Source: Notospermus geniculatus (lineage: Eukaryota > Nemertea > Pilidiophora > Heteronemertea > Lineidae). From it: 64,000 bases of DNA. Where the stretch lies: the NCBI GenBank assembly GCA_002633025.1, contig NMRB01000678.1:76012-140011 (forward strand), given 5' to 3'. Of this stretch, positions 25,401 to 39,639 are shown piece after piece. Position numbers and translations under genes: made by a program. Within the stretch, counting starts at the first letter, position 1. Every line of letters starts with the position of its first letter. The notes beneath the pieces are model-generated. The model saw only the letters and a program-made list of their open reading frames with translations. It was not told the origin of the DNA and did no database searches.

Positions 25401-27579
25401 GTAAAAATGTCCCAAGTGGAGCTAAGCTGGACAATCGCTACGATACATCAGCCAATCGGAACAAACCAGCTGACGCTGTCAGGCAGCCACATGGCCAGCC
25501 TATCGGGAGAGAAGCAGTCATTGGCAAGGGATCGGCACCTCAGTATGCCAGGCGGACCACCACAACCCCAGCATTTGAAGACTCCGAAGAATCCAGCGAC
25601 AGCGATGCACCAGATTATGACCAGTTCTTCGCACATGTCCATCCGAAGAAAGAAGTCTTCGAACGCATCAATGAATTACGACCAAAAGGTGGCGCGAAAC
25701 AGATGAACCTATTGATGGTGATTCTGGATTCATTGTCCCATATGAGTTGGCGACGTAAGCTACCCCAGACGTATCGCTACTTGAGGAACAGTTTGGGATC
25801 TGTCATACTTGATGGGTATAATATCATTGGAGATGGGACGACCGCAAATATTGTGGCACTTCTTACTGGTAAGTGGGATGGTCTTGGGTAAGCGCCGAGC
25901 ATCAAATAATGAGCTCTGTAGACAATTTGGGGCGTAAACAACAGTGGGAAAATTAATGTACATGTACATGTATTAGCAGGAGAAAACCAGAGTACCAGGA
26001 GAAAACCAGCCTTATCATCAGTTTGGTGCTGCCATTAGGCCTACCAAAACTTTTTGTCATGTCATGACATTCTCTTTCCTTTTTCTCTAGGCAAAAGAAT
26101 TGAAGAACTGCCTGAGACCAGGAAAAGTCAATCAGACTCTACATACGTCGACCGTTACCCACTCCTCTGGTTCGACTATGAGAAAAAAGGTTATGTGACC
26201 CTCTTCGCCGAGGATGAACCGACATTGGGAACATTCAATTTACGTTTGAACGGATTTGAGAAACCGCCAACAGACCACTACATGCGGCAATTTTGGCAGG
26301 CCATCTGGGACTCCTCGCTGAATAAGAACAGTCCACGTTTCTGCCTCGGGGAGAAACCGAAACATCAGTATATGTTGGATTATGGGAAGGATTTTTTCGT
26401 CAAGTACCACAACGTTTCTAAATTTGGTGTCCTTTTCCACGGCGAGTTAACCCATGCAGACAACAACCCTGGAGAACACATTGATGCCGACTTCGTCAAG
26501 TTTTTAGTGGCTTTAAAATCTGGGGGTTATTTGGATAATACGTTACTTATCGTCATGAGTGACCACGGAGCTCGTTACAGCACGGTCCGTCACACGATAC
26601 AGGGCAAACTGGAAGAGAGGCTGCCATTAATGTCGATGACGTTCCCAAAATGGTTTCAAAAGAAATATTCAAAACAAATGAACCATCTACGAGGCAATGT
26701 GGGAAAGTTAACCACGCCGTTCGACATTTACGAGACTTTAAATGATGTTCTGGATATGAAGAGGGTGGATGCGAAAGCTGACCCAAATGCCAGGGGTATG
26801 AGCGTGCTCAGATCCATACCTTTGAGCAGGACTTGTGCCACTGCAGGGATACCGATGCACTGGTGTACGTGTTTACGTTACGAGGAATTGGACACGAAGG
26901 ACTGGCAGACGAAGAAAATTGCGGAGGCGCTTGTGGCGTTCATCAACGAGTTGACGTCGGAGCATCGGGATGAATGCCACGAACTTCACCTGTCGAACGT
27001 GTTCGATGCCAAGATGATTATTCCAAATGAACAGGTACATGTAATTTTATTAACTTTGTATTTGTAACACTCAATGGCTTGACCATTTTGAAAACTCTAA
27101 GAGGTGTTGTGATCACAAAAGGGTATGACACATGAAGCCACAACAATTGTGAACAATTTGGGCCTGTTAACTGCCATATCAAGAACCTCCCTGTTAAAGA
27201 CACTTGTGCTCAGGCTGTTAAAGGGTTAAAATATTGAGATATTTTTGTTCGATCATATCTGTGTTGTTCCTTACAGCTGCTGAAGTACTACAACTCCTTG
27301 GACAACGACCACCGCATCGCAAACTTCACGAAAAAAGCACTCCTTGATTCCGCACACATCCAGATGACAGTGGACACTGCACCAAACAATGCCCTTTATG
27401 AAGGGACGGTATTCGTCAACTTCAAAGATGTAACATTCAAAGTAGATTCGGAAATCAGTCGAATAAATATGTATGACAATGAACCGCATTGTGTGATAGA
27501 AAAATATCCTGAGTTGAGAAAATTTTGTTATTGTAAAAAGTCCTATACGAAGCCACCAACGAGTAAGACGTACGTATGA
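22439..27579 (+). CDS. DUF229 (alkaline-phosphatase/sulfatase-like) type II membrane protein
   Basis: Complete 1077-residue model: exons 22439-22608, 24052-25868, 26091-27034, 27277-27579; phase closes exactly. The start has a good context (CACCATGG) just after an AG at 22416-22418 that ends a 5'UTR intron. Residues about 12-35 (IGNIFLIIVVVAIVLFALTY) form a signal anchor, so the body should be lumenal or extracellular. The C-terminal half has family marks: NLLMVILDSLSHMSWRRKLP, GYNIIGDGTTANIVALLTGK, YVDRYPLLWFDYEKKGYVTL, FHGELTHADN and LIVMSDHGARY. DUF229 proteins belong to the alkaline-phosphatase superfamily; their substrate is not established. Residues about 160-520, all in exon 2, are a hydrophilic, low-complexity insert with loose HRAPVNDD-type repeats, longer than I would expect between the N-terminal part and the core. 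The Asp of ILDSLSH and the GDGTTAN Thr are the likely metal/nucleophile region, by family analogy. Confidence 0.88.
22644..23003. mobile_element. Hairpin MITE family A, copy 1
   Basis: TAATAGGGAGGTTTCGTAAG at the left returns inverted at the right (CTTGCGAAACCTCCCTATTA), followed inward by matching arms GTCTGGCAACATCTAACTTC and CCCAATGGAATGCGGAAGT. The inner arms match those of 32905-33200, so the two are one family. It lies in intron 1 of the DUF229 gene. Confidence 0.85.
23419..23744. mobile_element. Inverted-repeat element with a second hairpin inserted in it
   Basis: The outer arms (ACAACAAAATGAGTCGGAAG / CTTCTTCTGTGC) close around 23422-23462 and 23696-23740. Inside, at about 23567-23695, is a separate hairpin: GCATTCATAAAGCGGTTCTA with AGAACCGTCTTAGGCCGGTT arms. 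The inner one shows the TTGGGTC / CGTTGGGTC flank repeated, as if a target had been duplicated. It lies in DUF229 intron 1. Confidence 0.75.
24421..24700 (+). repeat. Degenerate HRAPVNDD-type coding repeat in the DUF229 protein
   Basis: Within exon 2 the protein repeats motifs such as MHPAPVND, LYRAPIDGD, MHQAGIDDD, MHRAPVNDDD, RHHVPIQDG and MQPGPVDDG at about 12-18 residue intervals. At DNA level the units (ATGCACCGTGCACC, GATGATG) are only partly conserved, so the array is old or under protein-level constraint. Confidence 0.65.
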
Positions 27580-27689
27580 AATTAAAGTAGAGGGGTGTGT
27601 TATAAATTGTGCAGTAATATACTAACATGGAATGGACTTTGAATTTTCTTTAACCCGAGTAGGAGGAACCCGGTGCCCCCGTGTTGACC

Positions 27690-27800
27690 TACATTGTCAG
27701 AGTCGCCCTCTCCATCACATGGATGTGGGGTCCGGAATCAAACCCAGGATCTCAGAGGTGAGAGGCGCTGGATGTTGAACTGCACCACTCTGACAGCACA
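27690..27800 (-). mobile_element. tRNA-derived SINE (family S1), minus orientation
   Basis: On the minus strand it reads GCTGTCAGAGTGGTGCAGTT (box A-like), then a CACCTCTGAGATCCTGGGTT TGATTCC box B-like stretch, then GAGAGGGCGACTCTGACA. It closely matches 31172-31290 in the plus orientation and 45630-45735 in the minus orientation. Confidence 0.75.
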
Positions 27801-28021
27801 TACAAAGTTGACAATGATTAACCAATGGGATATGAGAGAATTGGCAGAGCTGATACTTATTGCAAGTGATCAAATATGAGAAATTATGGTGCATGATTTC
27901 AATTGGTGCTGATTAATTTGTGTTTAATGTATTCTTTTAAAACAAATGTATGTACATGAAAAGCACACTGGCATACATGTACATGTGTTTTTTTGTACAT
28001 TGCTTAAGACCTTATTTGTCT

Positions 28022-28066
28022 CAGCTTGGAGGAATTATACTGTTAGTATAATTCCTCCAAGGTCTC
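28022..28066. mobile_element. Mini-palindrome CTTGGAGGAATTATACT, copy 1
   Basis: CTTGGAGGAATTATACTGTT followed by AGTATAATTCCTCCAAG: a perfect 17-bp-arm hairpin. The same arms occur at 37023-37066 and, shortened, at 54044-54070. Confidence 0.85.
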
Positions 28067-28264
28067 AGTCTGCTTAGAAATCAGCCCTTCCTTGAAGGTA
28101 TTTACCGTACTTGTGGAGAATTTAGTTTTTTTTCATGAGGTAATATAATGGTAGAGAGGGTTTTTTGCATTTTATGACGTTGATAATCTTTGTGTGATAT
28201 ACACAGTTGTGTCTGCACCACAGAACAAATAATGGACATACATGTATTATTTATTGTGATGGAT

Positions 28265-28970
28265 GTTTATAGAGCTTAGAGGTTTTTAGAGCTTAGAGCT
28301 TTTTGGTCCCAAGCTACAGGGAAAGAAGTAATGTATTATGAGATGTAGGTACTCTTTGTACACAATCAAGTTGTGTCTGCAGCCACAAAATAAATGTCTG
28401 ATGTTGTAATACTGGTACCAATGATACAACTTAGAACTACCGGTACATGTATTTGATCTTTCGGTACAGAGAAAGAGGTTCTGTATTTTGAGATGCAAGT
28501 ACTCTTTGTATAATGTCAGCAGATGTTGTGTATCAGTATTAAATGTGATGGAGCTTTTAGGGCTTAGTTTTTGATCTCGGTACAGAAAAAGAGGTTCTGT
28601 ACTTTAAAACTTGATGTATAATACATGTATATCAAGTTGTCGGGGTGTCTGCTGTCACAGAACAAATGTCTGATTATGGAGGACAGCCACAAAGAATAAA
28701 TGTCTACTCTAATGTTGTAATTGATTATGTAGGACTGCCACACAAGAAATGTGATGTTATTGATTACGGAGGACTGTCACCAAATAAATGTCAGATGTTG
28801 TACATGTACGTGTAATTGATTAATACAGACTACCATAGAACAAATGTTTGATGTTGTATTTGATTGCGGAGGACTTTTGCAGAATAAATTTCTGATGTTG
28901 TAATTGATAACAAAGGACTGCCACAGAATAAATGTCTGATGTTGTAATTGATTATGTTCATGGTATAAAG
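28265..28970. repeat. Degenerate tandem repeats with AATAAATGTCTGATGTTGTA units
   Basis: In 28265-28670 a unit of about 150-170 bp (GAGCTTAG, GGTACAGAGAAAGAGGTTCT, ATGCAAGTACTCTTTGTA) recurs about three times. In 28650-28970 a shorter unit of about 58 bp (AATAAATGTCTGATGTTGTA, ATTGATTATGGAGGACTGCC) recurs about six times. It lies 0.7-1.4 kb downstream of the DUF229 stop; if transcribed, each unit would supply an AATAAA. Confidence 0.75.
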
Positions 28971-29786
28971 TATTTAGATTACCAATGAAAGTTTTCACCA
29001 CAAATACATGTACTGTTCATGAGAAGTGTAAATATTCATTCAAAAACTGCCATAATTATAATGATTTATTGTGCTGAAAAGGGTATTATAAATAAACCAT
29101 GCAATCATTTGATAACTTTTGAGTGTTCGTCAAGTTTTATTAGACTGCTGGGAAGGTTACATTACAGACCAAGTTTAGTTAGTGATAAAATTGCCAGTTC
29201 TTGCCTCGTGTGCAGGGGTGGACACTTAAACAGTCACCAGGGCCCATATTCATAAAACTGCTTAAGCCTTTGTTCAACACAAAAGCTAAGTATCACACTT
29301 TGGTTTAAGTATGTTTATGAATCTGGCGATAAAAATTGTCCATTGTGTGCCTTCATGTGCAGTAGGCTTTGTTAGTGGCCGGAGTTGGGGAATTGCAAGC
29401 CTTTGCCTTGGAGGTTTTGTGAATAACATCATAGGCCTACAGGAACAAATTTGGCAAGGTGGGAATTCGAGAGACCCAAGATGCAAAGATGACAGAACTC
29501 ATCTCTTCTTTCTTGCACTAATGTTCATCAACATTTATTTAGAAAATTCACATTTCAAAAATGTTACAGAAACTTCTTCACAGGACAGTATATGGAATAT
29601 CTCACATCTGTGACCGATGGACAGCCAAGACCATGAAGACACAGAGTATGAAATGTCGTTCAAGACAAAATGACCCCAGGATGGCCTTCACTGCAAATAT
29701 CACCAAACGAATGGATGGCAACTGGTGATCGTTTCTCTGATCTCCAGTTTCCTCCTACATTTTGATACAGATCACCAAGTAATATA

Positions 29787-30017
29787 GAGCTTGTGTAGAG
29801 GCTCGTTATGATGTCACTTTTGACCGGCGTTCCACCATGCTGACGTTGACGACAAAGTGTGCCACGTGTAGATCACGTCATGGGTTGAATTCACGCACAC
29901 TCCACTTGCACCGACGACAAAGTGTGCCACGTGGGACGACAGCATCATTTGACGTCAATTTGACCGCCAAGATGACAGATTTTTCTGTGATGACGTCATC
30001 TGCACAAGCTCTATACA
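29787..30017. mobile_element. MITE with GTAGAGGC...GACGTCA ends, copy 2
   Basis: CTTGTGTAGAGGCTCGTTAT then GATGTCACTTTTGACCGGCG at the left; the right end inverted reads GTATAGAGCTTGTGCAGATG then ACGTCATCACAG. The order of motifs (TATAGAGG, TTGCA, TGACGTCA, GGCGG, CCATGCTG) matches 20931-21132. Internal direct repeat GACGACAAAGTGTGCCACGT occurs twice (29849 and 29913). Confidence 0.65.
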
Positions 30018-30837
30018 TGACACTATACTGCCACACACAGTCCAATGGGGCCAGATGAGGGGATGCACAAGGAAATACTCAGAAAGCGCAGGTGACTGAC
30101 TACTATATACAACCAAGAAAAATCACCATTTACGTTCAAGTTACATTTATTCTTCATCCCAGCTCTCTAAATCTAATCTACCATGCCACCATACCATGTT
30201 CATGTACCTGAAACCCTAATAAAGTCCTCCACACACTTGTTTATTTCACGCTGTGTTCGGCTGTCACGTGATGTTATTTTCTGCTGCACTGCCTTCGTAC
30301 ATTCAGAAATCACACTGCAATCTCGACAAGTGTGTGGAGGCCTTATTACCAGAGACCACGGCAGTTTCCCACCACACGCCTTTGCCGATTGTATTTTCGT
30401 CAGCTCCAAGTCCAGGAATCAACTCCACGATTGGAAAAACTGTGTGGGGAGATTAGAAAACCGCTGTGGTTGGTCACGGCACTAAGACTATCGAGTACAC
30501 ACAGTAGATGTACATTAAAACTCTCCTTCACTATCACAGTATTAATACGACTAGTTCATAGACGTAAAGATTCACATTATTATTATCATTATAAACATAT
30601 ACATGCATGTACATCTTTGTTCAACAAACATTTTTTAAATGTTTATTAAAACAAACATTAAAATTGTTTGTAAAAACAAACAAATGGCCAGTACCTCCAG
30701 ACAACTTCACTAATGCCATTTCAATAAAAGGAAATATATACACATTTAGAAATTTTTCTCTTGACGTTTATAAAACAACATTAATATTGTTATCACAACC
30801 ACAGAATATTAGGACATGATTTTTGTAATGAATATAC

Positions 30838-31170
30838 AACAAAACCTCCCTTCAACGGACGCCTCTGGCAAGAGAATACCTCTTCACGGACACCTCTGGC
30901 ATAGAGAATACCTCTATACGGACACCAGTAATCTCATTTTATAGGCCTATAAGTTTTCTTCCTGAATTTTCACGTGATCTCAGTCTCGAAACAAGAACAG
31001 TGCCTACCAACAAGCTGTCCCTTTTAACCCCTTTACTTGTAGGAGAGAGATACATTGGAACTCCCAACAGCGGACACCTCGGCCAGATGGACACCAGCTA
31101 TCGAAAATTCTGTCCAAATTTGGTCATTTCGACCCCTTTCATCTGGACATCTCTAAAGGACAGTTGAGAG
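30838..31170. repeat. Dispersed repeat with CGGACACCTC units
   Basis: CGGACGCCTCTGGCAAGAGA, CGGACACCTCTGGCATAGAG, CGGACACCAGT, CGGACACCTCGGCC and TGGACACC recur over 330 bp. Related words appear at 12060-12160 (AGGACACCTCTCAATTAAGG) and 43110-43190. This is the kind of CGGACACCTC / CTCTATA repeat seen in many invertebrate DNA transposon remnants. Confidence 0.6.
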
Positions 31171-31171
31171 G

Positions 31172-31430
31172 CCTGAAGAGCTGTCAGAGTGGTGAAGTGG
31201 AAAAATCAGCGCCTGTCACCTCTGAGGTCCTGGGTTCGATCCCCAGTCTGAGTGGGCGACAGCGCAGGCTTTCTCCAGGCACCCTGGTTTCATCCTGCTG
31301 TACCTGCTTCACCCAAGGGGGTGGGACAAGGATTCCACAAGGAAACGTGCTCTGGGAACCTTTTCAAATAGAAAGGTTCCATCGAAAAATACTTGATGTT
31401 GGAAATGAGTAGCGGTCGGCAAGAATATGC
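31172..31430 (+). mobile_element. tRNA-derived SINE (family S1), plus orientation
   Basis: GCTGTCAGAGTGGTGAAGTG (box A-like) is followed about 45 bp later by GTCCTGGGTTCGATCCCCAG (box B consensus GGTTCGATCCC). The tRNA-unrelated body starts AGTGGGCGACAGCGCAGGCT and includes CACCCTGGTTTCATCCTGCT. A diverged copy is at 32298-32480 and reverse copies at 27690 and 45630. Confidence 0.8.
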
Positions 31431-32297
31431 TAACATGGATGGAATGGAGTGTTACCACGGCAACTCCTTGGTGATCAAAACAGGAAACTTATGGCAATGT
31501 TTCCTGTTTCTCAGCTGCTTGGGTTGAACTTTGCTGCCAACACTGAATAAATGAAAAATGAATAAAAATAAATCCAGGTATATTTCATTTCGTAACTTAA
31601 GATACTATAATATTTCATTTGTATACTAAGTTCATGAATTCAAAAATAAATTCCAAATTTGGACAAAGTCCCAATGATTATTTACTTCTAATAGGATATA
31701 TTTGAAATAAATCAGTAGTATTTGTATTAACTACCAGACACTAACACAATCACAGCATAGATACTTTGACAATATCACCAACATGAAAAAACAAGGAAAA
31801 AACTCAGCAAGATTTAAAGGGGGGAACCCTCTCATATTTTGAGGACCACCAGAATATCAAGCTAATAGCATAATGTTGTAAATATCAAAATAACTTGTCC
31901 ATAACAAATACGAAAGTGAGCAGACAATATATTCTTGCCAAATTTTTGGTAGAAATCTCAACATGTTACATATAGAGATGAAATCTCTTCTGTATTAGTA
32001 AATCATGTCAAGTCATTACCACAGTTACTTCCTGATCTTACATTACAATGTTGAAACAATTTTGAAGCAACCACCGACTTCTGAAAGCCAGTTTTGAGGG
32101 ACAAAATGTACAGTCAGTGCACTGCAATGCAAACAGCAATTCTGTACATTTCTACTCTCGGCGTGACTTTCGAAAAGCATCGTTATGACTATAAAGCAGT
32201 GAATCCACCTGTGATTTTCAACCAGATTTTGCTTTGTGACTTGCGTTGCAACTGGGCACTCGATCGCAAGTCGCAAAGCAGAAAATCAGCAGTGGAT

Positions 32298-32480
32298 TTC
32301 TAGCTTAAGAGTGGCGCAATGGAGAAATCAACTCCTGTCTTCTGGGGTTCTGGGCCTGATCCCAGATCGAACACGATTTTCACGTGATAGAGAGGGCGAC
32401 TCTTCAACAGCGCAGTGTTTCCCGGGCACTCTGGCTCCTCCTGCTGTACAATGTTACAACATTCCACAGCGACGCCAACG
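32298..32480 (+). mobile_element. Diverged SINE family S1 copy
   Basis: CTTAAGAGTGGCGCAATGGA (box A-like), GGTTCTGGGCCTGATCCCAG (box B-like), then GAGGGCGACTCTTCAACAGC and GCACTCTGGCTCCTCCTGCT match the body of the copy at 31172. It ends close to the 3' end of the CFAP97D gene. Confidence 0.65.
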
Positions 32481-32560
32481 AGTCGCACAACCATCCCCAC
32501 GTCGAACGATTGATTTCTATTAATGTCACATTGGTCCATTGTTGGCACAACTCAACCTGT

Positions 32561-36548
<3,988 letters not shown>

Positions 36549-37847
36549 TTTTTTCACGATTTGTAGGGCGTCACCTCACTATATCAGAGCCAAATCTGAG
36601 CTGAGCTCCTGTTTTCTAGATCGATTATGGTTGCCCTGTGTGAGTCGTCACGTGATGCGTTGCCATTGACGACAGCAGGTGCGCGTTTATCGACTGGTCC
36701 CCGTCCTCGAACCGTTCCGCTACCCGAGGACAGGCTGTGTCCAAGGCTTTATACCCAGTCGATGTTGGAATTCGCCCAGAACATGCACTTTACCCCAATT
36801 TTACTCCCCCAGTCGGGCATTGCACAGCAAGAGACATCCTACGGCCTCCCGTAACCCCTAAGTAGACTTCGGGTCTCTCCGAAAGGCATTCGTTTTTGTA
36901 GATACGGCACCCGATCGTTTTGCGGACCGGCCCGAGGACAGTGACTAGTCTAGCGCGCTTAAAAACGAAAGAGCAGCGTTTCTAGTGGCGGGACATTTAA
37001 ATCCGGCGTTCCCATAGGCTGACCTTGGAGGAATTATACTGACAGTCAGTATAATTCCTCCAAGGGCTGACTTCGCACAGTAGCTAGGAAACCCTTGGGG
37101 TTATTGATTGTTATGTGAGTGTTATGGCAAGAAACTTCTGTTTTTGAGAAGACCACGTCATTACATTTATAACGAGAAAATGCCGCGGTGTAACATCTGC
37201 CGATGTCCTCTGTTTTAGAGTGTCCTTCCTGTACGATGCCACAGTAAACAGCCCGACTGACTTCCTTGTACGATGCGAAAATAATTAGCTAGAGAGACCA
37301 TGACTGTTCATAGGGCAACAATGAGGAGGAAATTTCGGCACACTGCTAGCTGTTTCACACTATAAGCTGGGTAGAGCCCAAACCAGTCTGTCAGCCGCCT
37401 TCCCGCTTCTACCGACGGAGCAGTGGCCTTTTGCGGGCAGAGCGCGGGAATATAAACGTGATAATTCAGCATGGGCCTTGTGAGGGAGAAATATGCGACC
37501 CCCGGGCTTGCGTGAGGGAAATAAGGCCGGGCCTCTCTGTGGTCGCGCGGTCCTGCCGAAAATCCCCGGCGAAAATCGGCAAAATCATCCCCTTTCCCGC
37601 TTTTTTAGGAACGCACATGGGGTAATGTTGAGCCTGCGAGTGACCCCCGGGCCATATACTCCTCGTTTCAAGGACTGGTATCATAAAAGTTACTGACGAA
37701 GAGAACATAATGATCGCAGTTTCATAATAATGTATGGAAAGGTAAACACAACTTCATTTCAGTTGACAAACTTCACACCTGTACAAAAGGAAAGGGCGTT
37801 TGGAGAATAGAAAAAGAACACACGAAATTTTATCGGCAGAAAACCAG
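36549..37847. other. CFAP97D upstream region, GC-rich block, no gene recognised
   Basis: Contains the CFAP97D promoter side, the mini-palindrome at 37023-37066, and an unexplained GC-rich block at 37370-37700 with repeated CCCCCGGGC words (ATGCGACCCCCGGGCTTGCG and GAGTGACCCCCGGGCCATA) and a GGGAATATAAACG stretch. Short plus frames here have no coding character. Confidence 0.4.
37023..37066. mobile_element. Mini-palindrome CTTGGAGGAATTATACT, copy 2
   Basis: CCTTGGAGGAATTATACTGA then CAGTCAGTATAATTCCTCCAAGG in halves of identical sequence; flanked by CTGAC / GGCTGAC. It is the same arm as at 28022 and 54044. Confidence 0.85.
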
Positions 37848-38778
37848 TTAAGGGCTAGGTCCACTCACCAAATTTTCAGAGTCCTGTTTTCTAAAAATGT
37901 CAAATATCTTTGAAATGCCCTGGCCATTTTGAACTACAGCTGCACCAAATGTACCAGATGGACAGTGGAAAAACAAAAATGTGAAGTTTGTCACCAGCTG
38001 ATGCCCTAATTAGCTAAAACAATGGTGCACCTTTCGGTACATAATGTGGCTTTATCACAAAAAACAAAGAATTTATTTCCTGCGTACTTGTAACCTGAGG
38101 TTTGTATCTACACGTTGATGAAGTTAGAATTTCAAAATTTGTTTTGAAAACTGATGAAAATGCTTATTTTTCTCAATATAATTTTCAGCTTGAATGTCAG
38201 TCCTAAGCAAAGGGTTTCTAGACTAAACCCTCTGAACTCAATGCACTGCATACTGGTAGGCCCACTCCTATTCAGAATGTACAGTGGCATTATGATGTAA
38301 GCCTCCCTGGCATACCTGACATTTGAATAGAATTCCAGGACTGCTTGGTTCCACAATACAAGCCCATTGAGTTACCATACTCAGTCAATTGTTGTTATTG
38401 CTCATGTCTGGAATGGTCAAACCTCCAATAAAGGGCATAGCTTGAGAAGATTTTCACAAAAATGAGATTTTCTCAACAATGAAAACGAATTTTGGAATTC
38501 TGACTTCATTAACGTGTAGATACAAACCAAAGTTACTGGTATACAGAAGATAGTTTCTTGATTCTTTGTAATAAGGCGGCATTATGTACCGAAAGCTTTA
38601 CCCTTTGTTTCAGCTAATGAGTGGATCGACCACAAACTAATTTGTCGTTTTAGTTGTTGCACTGTCCGTCTGATAATTTAGGTGTAGATGCAAAGTAAAA
38701 AGACTGTAGTGTTTTAAAGATATTTGACATTTCAGAAAAGTGGGCTTGGAAAATTTGGTGAGTGGACCTAGCCCTTAA
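37848..38778. mobile_element. 931-bp non-autonomous DNA transposon flanked by TTAA
   Basis: Ends TTAAGGGCTAGGTCCACTCA and TGAGTGGACCTAGCCCTTAA are perfect inverse matches and continue as long imperfect inverted repeats (AAATATCTTTGAA / AAAGATATTTGAC, GGTACATAATGTGGC / GGCATTATGTACC). The TTAA at both borders suits a TTAA-targeting family such as piggyBac, although the GGGC start is not the standard piggyBac end. No transposase frame inside. It sits 35 bp from the orphan exon at 38813. Confidence 0.8.
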
Positions 38779-38812
38779 ACTTATTCATTGGTAATAAAGG
38801 GTTACTACTCAC

Positions 38813-38924
38813 CTTTCTCTGTACGTCCTGTCAGGAACGACGTCGTGGCACGGGCAAGCTTGGAGAACTTGGAGAAGGTGGCTGGCACACTCTCAGCATG
38901 ATTTCCGTGTGGACAGAACGCCAT
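38813..38924 (-). CDS. Orphan first coding exon, gene unknown
   Basis: A minus-strand ATG in good context (GGCATGGCG) opens MAFCPHGNHAESVPATFSKF and continues SKLARATTSFLTGRTEK to a strong GTGAGT donor at 38807-38812; 112 nt, leaving one base. The continuing exons would lie to the left. The next sure minus gene (CFAP97D) has its own start and shows no acceptor near it, so either this gene spans CFAP97D or its other exons are unrecognised. I do not recognise the protein. Confidence 0.5.
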
Positions 38925-39348
38925 GCCACCGCCAACAAAATCCGCCGAAACTGAACACATCCAACACGACGCTCAAGAAAATGAACCACACCAAATGTTA
39001 CCTCATCCAGCCACAGTCTTATCCGATTCTAAGAAGAGCGTAGTCCGTACTGGCCTGGCCACGGAAGTCCTTTGTCAGGGTGATAGTGAACATAGGTTTC
39101 CCGCAAATCGACAACAGTTATACCTACTGCCGTGAAGTTACTAGAGCTTCGTGGACAAGGTCCTTGATGACTGTAGGCCTTTCTCGCCACGCCTACGCCA
39201 GTTTTCACAATGGGCAATCAATATCTAGAGTTCGCAAAGCCTTCCAAACACAAATCCTTTTGTTCGGTACCGTCTTCTTGGCATCGCGAACAATTAGATT
39301 GGCGCTCGCGTAGTGTTTGGGGACTTTGCACTTTGCGAACTCCGCTCT

Positions 39349-39598
39349 ACACTCTAAGAAAAAAAAGGTTCTAAAAGGGTTCTTTGGCTGTCACTTTGGG
39401 AGAACCCTCTAAAAGGGTTCTAGAATGCTATAGGCCCACAAAGAACCCTTAAAGGTTCCAAATAGAACCCTAAGGTTCCAATTAGAACCTTTAAGGGTTC
39501 TTTATGGACCTATAGGGTTCTGTACAGAACCCTTTTAGAGGGTTCTTCCACAGTGACAGCCAAAGAACCCTTTTAGAACCTTTTTTTCTAAGAGTGTA
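39349..39598. mobile_element. Hairpin MITE, ACACTCTAAGAAAAAAAAGGTTCT type
   Basis: ACACTCTAAGAAAAAAAAGG and TTCTAAAAGGGTTCTTTGGC at the left; GCCAAAGAACCCTTTTAGAA then CCTTTTTTTCTAAGAGTGT at the right. Internally many AAGGGTTCT / AGAACCCTT units. Ends of this kind are common in animal MITEs. Confidence 0.9.
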
Positions 39599-39639
39599 TT
39601 GTTTCCACAAGACTAAATACACCATGGTTGCATCGCTTC

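Larger units (their letters stand above)
27580..32560. other. Intergenic stretch between DUF229 and CFAP97D genes
   Basis: No gene seen. It holds the SINE, tandem-repeat and MITE features listed separately, plus a partial hairpin of the GGGCCC-TATTCATAAA type at 29243-29332 (GGCCCATATTCATAAAACTG and TTTATGAATCTGG). Both neighbouring genes end here (convergent), so part is 3'UTR. Confidence 0.6.

Noticed and set aside
36627-36861. 75-codon plus frame upstream of CFAP97D
   Set aside because: Starts in the promoter side of CFAP97D, has no known motif and no splice support; likely chance in GC-richer DNA.
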